NCBI GenBank assembly: GCA_964035545.1
Contig: OZ037765.1
Coordinates: 5,413,198-5,464,197, forward strand
Source of the DNA: Bugula neritina
Taxonomy: Eukaryota > Bryozoa > Gymnolaemata > Cheilostomatida > Bugulidae
Length of the DNA: 51,000 nucleotides
Direction of reading: 5' to 3'
Positions 1 through 10,469 of this stretch are shown here, piece after piece. Numbering within the stretch: the stretch's first letter is position 1; each line of letters opens with the position of its first letter. A program made the translations under genes and the position numbers. The notes beneath the pieces are model-generated. The model worked only from the letters and a program-made list of their open reading frames with translations, was not told the origin of the DNA and ran no database searches.

Positions 1-1467
1 GCCCATTCCATTGACAACCATGTATACCCAGTAATAAACAATATCACCATTGTTGATCTTTACATTGCGGTTCTCATGCACCCACTTACCACCTGCGTGC
101 AGTAAAATACTGACTATATGCATACTACCTTACAATAATCTCTAATGCTGGATATAGTTAGATAAATATGATAACATAGCAATTATAGGGGAAGCTGAGG
201 CACTTTCTTATATATGGTATTAGCAATTTAGATGATCTATGTGCAATGTATACATTTATACACCACATGTCTATATATTATATCGAATCTACTTAATATA
301 CCTTCTACATGTGTAATATACCTATAACATATATGTAGGTAAATTACATCTATGTAATAGATATATAGATATACGTATAACATGTGCAGATATTTGTCAG
401 CACCATTTATTACTAATGACATGAAAAAACCCTTCAGTTGTGCCATAATTGCTAAATAATTCTATAAATATAGTTGAAATGTTTTTACATACAATGCAAT
501 AAATAATTTTGATACATGCTTTAAATAACAAGCCAAGTTTGAATTTAAAAAGCACACTTACCTGTTTTACTCCGGATATCATAGTTATATCGGCCAGCCT
601 TAACACCAGATAATGGTGAATTAATGCTGTAGTGGACTCCAACTAGTGATGCTCCAGACACATCTTAATAAATAGACAAAGTTAATGCAGTTGTTACTTG
701 TTACTGACAAAATGTTTGTGCATTGAACCACCTATAGTCCTATACTATTTATTACCTGGAAGGCTAAATTTAAACTAGTTTTATTGAAATACAATCACAT
801 GTATTATTTAAGCAATTGAATTAAGATTAAAAGAACTATTTTACAGCAACAGTTAGATGTTCAAAATATCCAATTGCAGTTCATATAACTGCAATTCATT
901 TGGCTTATATAATTTTTTCTAAGCAAAAGATTTTAATTGAATTAAATAATCTTGACTTTTGTCAAAGCTGTTTAAATAGAAAAGCAATAATATTTAAAAT
1001 TATTTCGTAAAGTTACCTCCAATTTCAATTCTCAAGCCTTGTGGGCTCAGCAAAGATAACTTCCTACTAGAAAGGCCATGACCCAATCCAATCAGGGCAA
1101 CACTACAATTATAAATCAATTATTAATCAATCAATCAATTGGCTCAATCAATATTATGTTCAATAAAGCTATTATCAAAACTAGAAAGGCAAAATTTCAA
1201 TAAGTTTATAGTCGGTTTCCATGATTAGCTTTCAGTAAAAGTTGTTCACATATATTTAGAATGTCGAAACAAATTAGGGTGTTACCTAATTTGAAAATGC
1301 AATGTTTACAGGTTTTGGCATTTTCTGCAATGTGTGATGAAAATATTCACGGTCTCATTTTAAAAACTACAATATAATTTTCAAATCCCTCAACTTTTAG
1401 CTAACACTGTTTATGAATGGATTTTTACTCACAGTCCTAGAATAAGAAGATGGAATGAAGAAGCCAT
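1..1467 (-). CDS. Gene A: CBM39-GH16 beta-1,3-glucan-binding protein/glucanase, 5' part (runs off left edge)
   Basis: Four coding exons on the minus strand: 1433-1467 (start codon at 1465-1467), 1017-1102, 562-663, and 1-92, the last cut by the window edge. All have GT/AG borders and the phases join without a stop over 105 codons. The product opens with a hydrophobic signal peptide (MASSFHLLILGL...), then the CBM39 hallmark [11 protein letters not shown] and the block [18 protein letters not shown]39 binds beta-1,3-glucan. Exon lengths 35/86/102 are identical to those of gene D, its closest paralogue here. It is divergently transcribed from gene B, with 1.5 kb between start codons. The GH16 half lies outside the window, so whether it is catalytic cannot be judged from here. 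Confidence 0.88.
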
Positions 1468-2185
1468 GCTGACTGCTTCCTCCACTGCTGCAAGTGAAAT
1501 GCTTTTACCGAGTCACACACTGTCACTTTATTTAGTCTCCCAAACATCTTTTCCAAGTATCATAATTGGGATAAAAGTTACAATGTTGCAACTGTTTCTA
1601 CCTTGATAGTTGTATTTTAAGTGAAGAACTTAGGCTAAATATGCAGATCAGACATGACGTAATCTATGCCATCTGTCCTTTCTCAAAGGGCGTTAATTAA
1701 GACTTGCATAGTATAGTATGACTTGACAGAATAGTTACTTTATGTAACCGGTCCACTTATTACACCTAGCTAAAATATTTTTGTTAAAAAGACTCCTCGG
1801 CACCTTTGAGATATAATTATTATGATAGTTGCTCTATGTATAATCAGAAGTTTTGTATGAAGCTATATCTAATAACAATTACGTTGTTTAATAAAAGACC
1901 CTAGCACAGAAGCTAATAGCAGTTCCACATAGCTTTCATTTCTTTTGTATGTTCCTACTATAAGATCATTGGTACACTCAGACACCATCCACAGAAAACA
2001 CAACTATGCCATGTCTTGTTAATTCTCACTGAATCCTTTTATGGGTCCTTGCCAGGACATTTTTATTGTCTGTGGAAAAGTTATCTCCTATCTATCTAGT
2101 ATTAGACCAATTTTTAGTATTATGACTGTCACTCAGAATTCAAACAAGCATGGCTGCCTAGTGCAACTAACTCCTGTCTATACAA

Positions 2186-2208
2186 TGACTCATCAATTGC
2201 GTGAGTCA
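2186..2208. promoter_or_regulatory. Paired AP-1-like sites in the A-B promoter spacer
   Basis: TGACTCA and TGAGTCA face each other, separated by 9 bases. Each heptamer is the consensus AP-1/bZIP site. The same arrangement, with a single base change in the spacer, is present at 19057-19079 in the paralogous D-C spacer, where the surrounding sequence has diverged and gained indels. That conservation suggests a functional element, but regulation is inferred, not shown. Confidence 0.45.
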
Positions 2209-2309
2209 TTCTGCTCTGAAGTAATGACTTGTTTATTCAAATGATACTAATATGTATATTAGTTGCAATTATATTTTGTTTACCACTCTACAACAATATT
2301 CATAATCAC

Positions 2310-2360
2310 ATTGAGTTCTCATGATGCACATTCTTCTCCTAAGAGAGATTTTCTAACTTC
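2310..2360. promoter_or_regulatory. Conserved ~50-bp block in the A-B spacer
   Basis: About 50 bases starting near CACATTGAGTTCTCATGATG are identical to the block near 19178-19228 in the D-C spacer. Flanking sequence shows several differences per 50 bases. It may be a shared regulatory element or an untranslated leader. It is not an open coding exon, because the frame beginning at its ATG pair stops within 12 codons. Confidence 0.35.
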
Positions 2361-2983
2361 GGAGTTTAGGAAAGTTATGAATAAAGTGTGACACTCCTGT
2401 GTTTTAGATGAGAATTCTAATATTGGAGGTTGGAGAATTAATTAGCAACCATTCAATCTAATTATATCTTTAAGCTTGTCATTCATGAAACATATCAATT
2501 CTAGGCCACATTTGGTGGCCATTTTCTCAACCATTTTTCTCCAGTAGCCTGATTCTCTGCTAGCTGTGATGCTGAGCATAGATATGACCTTGTAGAGAAG
2601 ATAATTCTTGTAATGCACATAATAAGTATTCTGCCAATTTGAAAGCAGCTAAATCAATATATAACTAACTGGGCTTTGAAGACTATAACAAGATATTATA
2701 TGCATGCAACTACCAACCTTCTCCTATAACATAAACCTGTTATCAACATTTTAATTATTAGACATCTTAAAATATCGGCTGAGAATTGACATGTGTGGAG
2801 TGAGTGTAGCTCAAAAATATTTAGCGTATGTTTTTAGCACCACAAAGTATGTTGGCTGGTGAAATACAGCACCCAAACAGCTGCTTTACTTAACATTAAA
2901 AAGTGCTAAATTAGCATCTCATGTTTCCACTACAATTATGAGCTAGATACAGCCTTTACTTTGTATTTCGTGTATATTTCATC

Positions 2984-5900
2984 ATGCTGCACTTACTAGG
3001 TCTGCTTCTGTAAGTTTTCTTCATACTCATACATTTGCATAGAAATGCTTGACTATGAAATGCAATATAACTTTTACTGCCATTCAATAATTTTTAAACT
3101 TACATTTCAAGCTATACATTTTATACTGACAGTTTGCAGCTTATAACCAGTGGTGTACAGAGTGCTAATATCCAAGTTCATCTTTCATCTTTACAGCCTC
3201 AGGGACTAAGGTTTGAAGTAGATGGTAAATATTGTCGACCATAAAAAATATTTTTTTATTACTGCGTGGTTGCAAATTTTTTAAAACCTATCTTTGTTTT
3301 GAGTGCTTTATAATGGCAAACTTTTTAAACAAAGTTTAAACTATTAGCTGCTAATAATTGACTTTAAAATAATGTCTTTGCCAAAGAATAGTGCCAGGAT
3401 AATGATGTCTTAAATTGGCTTCCCATTTCATAGAGAAAATGCTGATAATGGCTGTTGGTACTTTATGGCCGCTTGTAAAAAAAAGAGATTGAACTGTCTC
3501 AGACAGTTTAATTAAAATTATTAACTGTTTTCAAATTTCTATTTCACACTTTCCGCAAAAATTCTTTCCTTCGCTTTTTAGGCTGCGATTTAGCTGAACA
3601 TTTAGAAAGTTTTACTATTTTATCAGCTACACTACATAATATATAAAAGACTACACACAGTTATGTGATATTTCTTTAGATATAGAAGGCACTACCTTGG
3701 CAGCAGTGCACTACAGTATAAATGAAGAATTTCTCTACCCTCAGCCAGGAAAATGGAACTATGACATTACTAAAAAGACTGGTAATATGCTATTTCAGTG
3801 TGAATGGCTTTTTCATATCTGCATTTTTAAATGTTTTTTTGTGATGTTCAAAAATCAAAACTAACTAAACAATTAGGAAAAACATAGGAAATCATGCAAA
3901 ATTAAAAAGAACCTTGATTAATTAGTTGTATTTTTTAATTTTTTTGTTAGTTCAGAGCAAAAACCCATATACATTAGCAGCTAAATTGTGAGAATAGCTA
4001 AAAGCTGAAAATTTCGAGTGTGTACTAAATTATGTAAAATGACCCACAAGTTTTTAGTTTATCCATAGACTATAAAACATTTATTTAATGGTAGCTGTCA
4101 GCAGCCAGAATAGATTTGGTGTATCTTTAACTATGAGTCACATACCGCAGGAAACAAATGGGTTCATGAAAACAGCCGAGTTAAACTGAGACAAGGAGAT
4201 GTGGTGTACTACTGGGCCTACATGATAATACATGGACTAGGAAGGCCTCTTCCAGTTCAAAAGTAATACCAGTTTACTTATTTAAAGCAAATATCTCGCA
4301 AAGCTTTTACAATTTTATTGGCAATTATTTGAGAAATGCGTAAGATTGACCAGGAAGTTCATAGTAAAACAGCATCTCTGAGTAAATGTGTTACTATAAA
4401 GCTGATGTAGTTTTTATTTTGAGCTTATATTTTTTGAGCTGAAGTGCTAGTTGACAATGCAAAATTTTCAAACTACAAGTGAATATCAAATAATTATAGA
4501 AACTTTCAAAAATATAAATCTGCACATAAGCTGTCTTATTTCAAAAGCTAAATAAAAACTTAATTGCATTTTTTGTCTACTATATAAACATTTTATTGTA
4601 AGCTAATCAGTGCTGATAGACAGTAGAGAATATTGGTACCATTTCAGATGGGTTGTGAATGACCAAGACTCGGTTGTGCCAAGTGTCCTACCAACTGTCA
4701 CAACACAGGGCGTCACCAAGTCCCACCCTTCTACTACTCGACCCATTTCTCTCTCTCAACCTACCTTTGGCAAGGACAGCAGGCTAGCTGGAGCCGACCT
4801 AAAGCTTGTTCTTGATGAAAACTTTGATGGTCCACTGAATACCAACAACTGGAACCAGGAAGTGACTCTCTGGGGAGGTGGTGTAAGTGGGTGTGCAGAT
4901 AGCGTATGTGTTGGGGCCTAAAATACAGGAAATCAGTGCTTAAAATACTGTCTGAAACAGAGGTGTGTTCAGAAGGAATGGTATCTATGCATACAGATAT
5001 ATATAGGAGAGACCAAAATTACAGTAACTCATTCCTCCAGCCAAGAATAATCTTAAAGCTTCTTCAATTATTTTGTAAAAAAATTGTTGAAACACATTTT
5101 TGTATTGAAGCACAGGCTTTAAAGATGTTCCCAGGCTTACATCATATTTGCAGCAGCTTCTACGTTATAAAATATTAAGATAAGCACAGAACATAATATA
5201 ACATGCAAATTTAATTTATGTTTTAATTTGTTATTTATATAGAATTGGGAATTTCAAGCCTATACCAACTTACCTGACAATACATTTACTAAAGATGGGC
5301 TACTTCATATTAAACCTGTAAGTCTTGCCTTACAACATACCCTGTTATAATAAACAGAGCATAAAAGTGAAAAATAATTTGTATATATAATATTATTTTA
5401 TTCAAACATTAGACACTCACAGCTGACAAGTATGGCGAGAGTTTTCTGACATCAGGACGATGGGATATTAAACGTAAGTTTGTACAGACCCATACGAAAT
5501 TAGGAGTAATAGTTATGCAAGTTATTATGGTGTAATGGCTATGATGTGAAAGAAAGATAGCAACACCCAAATATTAGTCTGTCCTTACAACCTGTAGCAG
5601 CTAAATTTCTTTTTAAAGATGTGCTATATAAACAAATATGTACAACTGTCAGTTTATGTGGATGTCCTTGTAGAGGTTTTCATACTTCTTTGAACTCAAA
5701 TCAGGCAACTCAAAGCACAATATGACGCACCATTAAATACACTCAAAGTACTTTGTGCCACACTATAACCAACATATGATGCAACTACATGATTATTATT
5801 ATTTTGCAATGAAATATCATGCAGTAATTGAATTAGCAAATTAAATTAAATCAGTCCATTGAAGTTATAATTAATATTGTTGTTATTATTAAAATATTAT

Positions 5901-8859
5901 GATTTCAGTTGGTTAATGTGTCTTATAGTGTTGGTTCAAGTGCAAAATGGCAGAAATAAAAAGATTTGTTATAAATGTGTTAGCTCTAAAATATGTTTCA
6001 ACGAGTTGTAAAAACTAATTTATTGAAACAATATTTCACTAATGAATAATGAATTAATTTTATCAACTTTTTAAACGAATTTTACTCTTACTATAGTAAG
6101 ACATATGAACTATATAATTATTATTATTGTGCAATAAAATGTCATGCAGTGAATGAATTAGCAAATCAAATTTGAAATTGGTTCATTGAAATTATAATTA
6201 ATATTTAGATTACAATTGATCAATTATGTCTTATAGTGTTGGTTCGAGTGCAAAGTGGCAGGAATAAAAAGATTCGTTAAAATATTATAAGTTTAAAATA
6301 TGTTTCAAAGAGCTGTAAAAAGACCAATTTAAAAAAGGAATACTTTACTAATGAATAATGAATTAATTTTATCAGTTTTTAAATGAGTTTTATATTTATC
6401 ATAGTAAGACATATGCGTATCTTATAGAAATGTATGGCATTTGCACTCAAGCCTCAAGTTATGGTTGTCTAAGAGAAGGTAAGAATGGTGTACTCAACCC
6501 AGTTATGTCTGGAAGATTGATGTCTAAAGCAACTATCAAGTATGGCATGGTTGAAATAGTTGCTAAACTTCCTAGAGGTGATTGGCTTTGGCCTGGTGAG
6601 TGATAGTACTAATACAGTCTTCAGTTTCATTGTTGATTATAAATCTCAGAATTCACTATCCCAAGTGTTGCTGAGAGAAACTGCTACCTGGAAAAGCATT
6701 ATTTGATCCATTTCAATTACTAGGTTTCCAAGCTTCTCATTATGTGAATGAATTTTTCATTCACTGTTTAGAGCCAGTTGCATGGAATAAAACCACAACC
6801 ATAGGTTTATGCAATAAATAAAATAATTAATTAATCAATCAATGCAAACCACAACCACAGACTCATTGTAGTAGCATCCATTTGCATAATGTGAAGTAAT
6901 GGAAACTCAAACAATAATTATTTGGCTGAAGTATTGGTTTAATCTATTCTTGTTTCTTTCCAAATACAATATCCATACCACTGTTATACTTAAACATGTA
7001 CTATTCCCAGCTTTGTGGATGTACCCAAAGTCTCACACATATGGTGGCTGGCCAAGATCTGGAGAAATAGACATCATGGAGAGCCGAGGAAACCAGCACT
7101 ACGGACATCTGGGCGTAGAATACATGGGAACCACTCTGCACTGGGGGACTCAGTATGTCAACAAATATGGCATGACTACAAAGGAAACCAAAGCCAAACA
7201 AAACTCATTTGCTGATGGCTTTCACAAATATACATTTCACTGGGATCAAACTGGAATGGAGTGAGAATTTCACAGATTATATTACTTTTAATAGCATATA
7301 TGTAAAAGCAATTAAAATATTTGTAACAGTATTATTTTTGTGTAATTTTTGTAAGCAGGTATATTATTAATTCATTACATTAAATTTAAACTAAGAATTT
7401 AGCTAAATATATTTAATATGTATTAAAAGAAAACGGAAATATACAGGTTATGAAAGAGTTGGTATCAAGTTAAAAATTAGATCATCTTAAAGGCTATAAA
7501 TAGAATATTTTCCAAACTGGAAATAGTTAAATATAATTACTGTTTAAGGAAAAAGAAAAGCAAACTGGTTGTAAAACATTGAAGTATCTTTTGAAGAGTT
7601 TATAAATAAAATTATGTTTACCACTTTACAGCTTTTTTGTTGACGATGAAAAGATTGTGACATTTGATACTCCAAATCAGGGATTCTTCAGATGGGGAAA
7701 CCTTCCAGGAAAAAACATCTGGGCTCATGCTAACAACGCTCCTTTTGATCATGAGGTAAGGACTCAACACGCATGCTTCCCTATTTTAACATATACATTG
7801 TAATAACATATCTAATGTGCAGCTGCTTGTAAAGTTAGCTGCCACCAGATCTGTTGCTTTCACTGTGAGTAGTTAGGAACATAGATATATATATAGATTA
7901 TGGTTATATATAAAAAACGATAAACTTCCTATTTTTCCATTAGTTTGATAGTCTTTTAAGCATTTTCATTAAAATAGAAGACATAATGTAAATACTCAAA
8001 AGTTGAGTCAATTTTACAAAATTGACTCAATTTCTGAACATTTACCTTTGTTCTTCTGTTTAAATTTGCTGGCTCAATTTTTTTGACTTTTCACATATAC
8101 AATTTTAATTTTACTGTTTTATAATCTACACATGTAATTAAAACTATAGTAAATTAAAATTTAAGATTATGCTACCACAACTATTTTTCTATAATATATA
8201 TTGCATACATATACTATACATGGCAAGTAATTGATTAGCATAGGTTATTAAATTATTGTCTTCCCCATTACATTAGTTTTGTAGTATGTAAACATTGTAG
8301 CCTGACATGCAATGCTAAAATTACTATTATCAAAAATTCAACCATGTCTATGTATTAAATATACAATTTTATACACTGGAAGTATAGAGAAAGTATAAAA
8401 TTGCTTATTTTTCATCAGCAAAACTTTAAGCTAAAAACTACACTGGAAAGCTTTTTTCTAATTTAATAGGGCAATATAGGCTTTAATTGTTAAATTAAAG
8501 TTGCAAATAAAAAAAATAATTGAACTATGCATATCTCTGTAGCAGGTTACTCAAGTATATATAATCATCAAACTAGTTTTTGCGTTATACAAACAGCATG
8601 GGTAGAAAATGTGAATCTCTAACTTACCATGGAATGAATACCCTTTCAGTTTTATCTCATAATGAATCTGGCTGTGGGAGGAACTAATGGTTTCTTCCCT
8701 GATGGTGTGTCTAATGGTGGATATGCTAAACCTTGGAAGAACACGGACAGCAATGGACCAGAAAAGTTCTGGAAGGCCAAGAACTTGTGGTACCCCACCT
8801 GGAAAGGAGATGATGCAACTTTTCAAATAGACAGCGTAAGAATGTGGCAGCTGCAATAG
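2984..8859 (+). CDS. Gene B: secreted CBM39-GH16 beta-1,3-glucanase-like protein, complete
   Basis: Eleven coding exons: 2984-3009, 3133-3224, 3680-3781, 4151-4262, 4624-4882, 5243-5317, 5413-5473, 6428-6595, 7011-7260, 7632-7755, 8650-8859. They total 1,479 nt (492 aa) in one unbroken frame. The start gives a short signal peptide (MLHLLGLLLLQLITSGVQS). CBM39 covers about residues 30-110, a linker about 111-170, and GH16 about 175-492. Exon 9 holds [14 protein letters not shown], the GH16 signature, with Glu317, Asp319 and Glu322 all present. This argues for hydrolysis of beta-1,3-glucan rather than the binding-only role of insect GNBPs. The protein should be secreted and act in glucan sensing or digestion. 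All internal exon lengths except exons 2, 5 and 9 equal those of gene D. Intron 7 carries a 0.3-kb tandem duplication. Confidence 0.92.
5785..6416. repeat. Tandem duplication of ~310 bp in gene B intron 7
   Basis: Two adjacent diverged copies, about 5785-6108 and 6109-6416. Shared landmarks include TCTTATAGTGTTGGTTC, AATATGTTTCAA, CTAATGAATAATGAATTAAT and a final ATAGTAAGACATATG. The second copy ends just upstream of the exon 8 acceptor at 6427. No coding potential was seen. Confidence 0.8.
6725..6905. repeat. Dispersed repeat, copy 1 (gene B intron 8)
   Basis: This stretch resembles 19478-19626. Both contain CTCATTAT...TTTTTCATTCA...TGTTT...CAGTTGCAT and end with GCATCCATTTGCAT and ATAATGTG. 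The second copy is present in the D-C spacer but absent from the matching place in the A-B spacer, so it behaves like a mobile element, possibly a MITE. The class is not established. Confidence 0.5.
8003..8030. repeat. Near-perfect palindrome in gene B intron 10
   Basis: 13-base arms TTGAGTCAATTTT and AAAATTGACTCAA are separated by 2 bases. The arms contain TGAGTCA/TGACTCA. The paralogous site in gene C (21638-21680) keeps a longer loop. The gene C version lies exactly at the edge of a 3-kb deletion. Confidence 0.8.
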
Positions 8860-8921
8860 CACCAATCATTTGCAGCATGTAGTAATGATACATGTTTACT
8901 GTGTGTAACTAAATTTAGTAT

Positions 8922-8927
8922 AATAAA
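8922..8927 (+). terminator. Polyadenylation signal of gene B
   Basis: AATAAA lies 63 bases after the stop codon. It is conserved in the pseudogene copy at 22553-22558, inside a block of shared 3' flank. Confidence 0.6.
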
Positions 8928-9316
8928 CTATTTATAGGCTGGTTGGCTTTTCAATTTCTGGAGTTGTCATTGTGCAATATAGTTAAAATGGCTACTAGAG
9001 CTATATATATCTGGCTATTTCTTAAAAAATATGTGTAAGGCATTGAGTTACATAAAAAAAATTAAAGCTATAAAATTTACACACAAAATATATTATAATT
9101 CATCAAATCAAGCCACTGAGACTGAGACAAGTTACAAAGTCGAGTAAAATGGTGACCTGCCCTACAAATGTCCAGCAGCATGATCAGAACCCAGCTAAGT
9201 TGCTGAGGCGACTAATTATACATACCAACAGTGCTTCTTCAAAAGCTTCCAAACATGTAGACAAAGAAACCATAACTAAAACAGACGGCACAAGAAGGTA
9301 TTTGAAAACAATTTTG

Positions 9317-9375
9317 CCCCCCCCCCCAGTCGTCTGGCTTGAAAGCAAGTGTGCTACCATTACACCACGGGAGCC
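9317..9375 (-). repeat. Truncated tRNA-like sequence
   Basis: Read on the minus strand it opens GGCTCCCGTGGTGTAATGGT, a good acceptor 5' strand, D-arm and A box. A poor anticodon arm follows, and then the sequence collapses into a run of G with no T-arm or matching 3' acceptor strand. It is probably a tRNA pseudogene or the head of an eroded SINE, not a functional tRNA. Confidence 0.45.
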
Positions 9376-10385
9376 TACAGCATTCTGTTGATATAGTCAC
9401 AACATTTTAATTAATTTTTTAGTAGAAATACAACTTTATGAGTATTTTTCTCTTTATCTAGTCATTCCACACATGCTAAGCAAAACTTTACAAAATTAGT
9501 TTATTTTTTGGTATTAGTGCTTCACATAAACTGTGATTCAACTTTTATTACTAAATTTCTCTGCCCATTTAGTATACGTATTCACTTGTATAATTTATAA
9601 CTTATAAAGCACTGTTAATATCCTACGCGGTTTATGCTTATATTAGTAAATAATATGTACTCACTTATTGCAATATTCATATATTGACTGTACTAACACA
9701 GCTATATTTTTAAGAATGATTATAAACATTATTAGTAAGAGGATGTTACTGTGTGCATAGCATTGTTTTGTGATAAATGTGATAAATATTCAAAATTCCA
9801 TCTAAGCTTTATACCAGCACTTGGAAGGTTTCAGCTGCTTTCATATGTTGAAACTTGTTAGCAAAATATAAGAACTATAGTATTAAGCAAATTCGGATGG
9901 TGAAATTTCTTAGTTGGTTAATGTGTTATTTCAACTTAAATTAATTAAAGATTAACAATTACCTTAAATTGCAACATTTACCAACTTTTTTAAAATAGAA
10001 ACAAATTGAATATGAAAAAAGAAACTTTGTTGATAGAAACAGCAGAGTTGCAGCAATTCCATAAAACTAATTTGGAATAGCACAAGTATCTATAAAATAC
10101 ATCCAAAAATTAACTTGTACATTGATGGGTTTTTAGCTATTTCCACTGAGCTCTGATTAATGTGGTGGGTATTGGTGGTGAATTGTCATACTTTTGTATT
10201 ATATTGTTTGTTTGAAGCAAAAACGTGACACCTATGTTTACTTTCAAGCTAGAATAGGCATGCATAAAGCTTGTATATTATGGATGTCACTAGGAGATCC
10301 AAACTAAGAAACACAAAGAAATAAACAAATAAATTATTATTGCACAAACTTTCATAATCAATTTATTTTTCAGAATTAGAACAAA

Positions 10386-10391
10386 TTTATT
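10386..10391 (-). terminator. Possible polyadenylation signal of gene D
   Basis: AATAAA on the minus strand, about 80 bases beyond the stop codon. A second one lies at 10362-10367. Confidence 0.4.
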
Positions 10392-10469
10392 TTTTTATGC
10401 AGCATCAAATATATTCAACTGACAGTCTCAATATTATTTTAATGTTGAAATTTGGAAAAAAACGTAAAA

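Larger units (their letters stand above)
1468..2983. other. Divergent intergenic region between genes A and B (copy 1)
   Basis: This 1.5-kb spacer separates the two start codons of a head-to-head pair, so both promoters must lie in it. It aligns over most of its length with 18361-20029, the spacer of the D-C pair, with many small indels. No coding exon was recognised. Two strongly conserved blocks inside it are listed separately. It also serves as the empty-site reference for the transposon at 16391-18356. Confidence 0.75.
8860..10469. other. Convergent intergenic region between genes B and D
   Basis: 1.6 kb between the stop codons of two tail-to-tail genes. Up to about 9118 it still aligns with the 3' flank of pseudogene C (to about 22730), which marks the right edge of the duplicated segment. 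The rest is AT-rich with no recognisable exon. A truncated tRNA-like sequence at 9317-9375 is listed separately. Confidence 0.65.

Noticed and set aside
2041-2244. 67-codon plus frame in the A-B spacer as an upstream exon of gene B
   Set aside because: It is not conserved in the D-C spacer, where part is deleted. The signal-peptide exon at 2984-3009 fits phase and position and is conserved in gene C.
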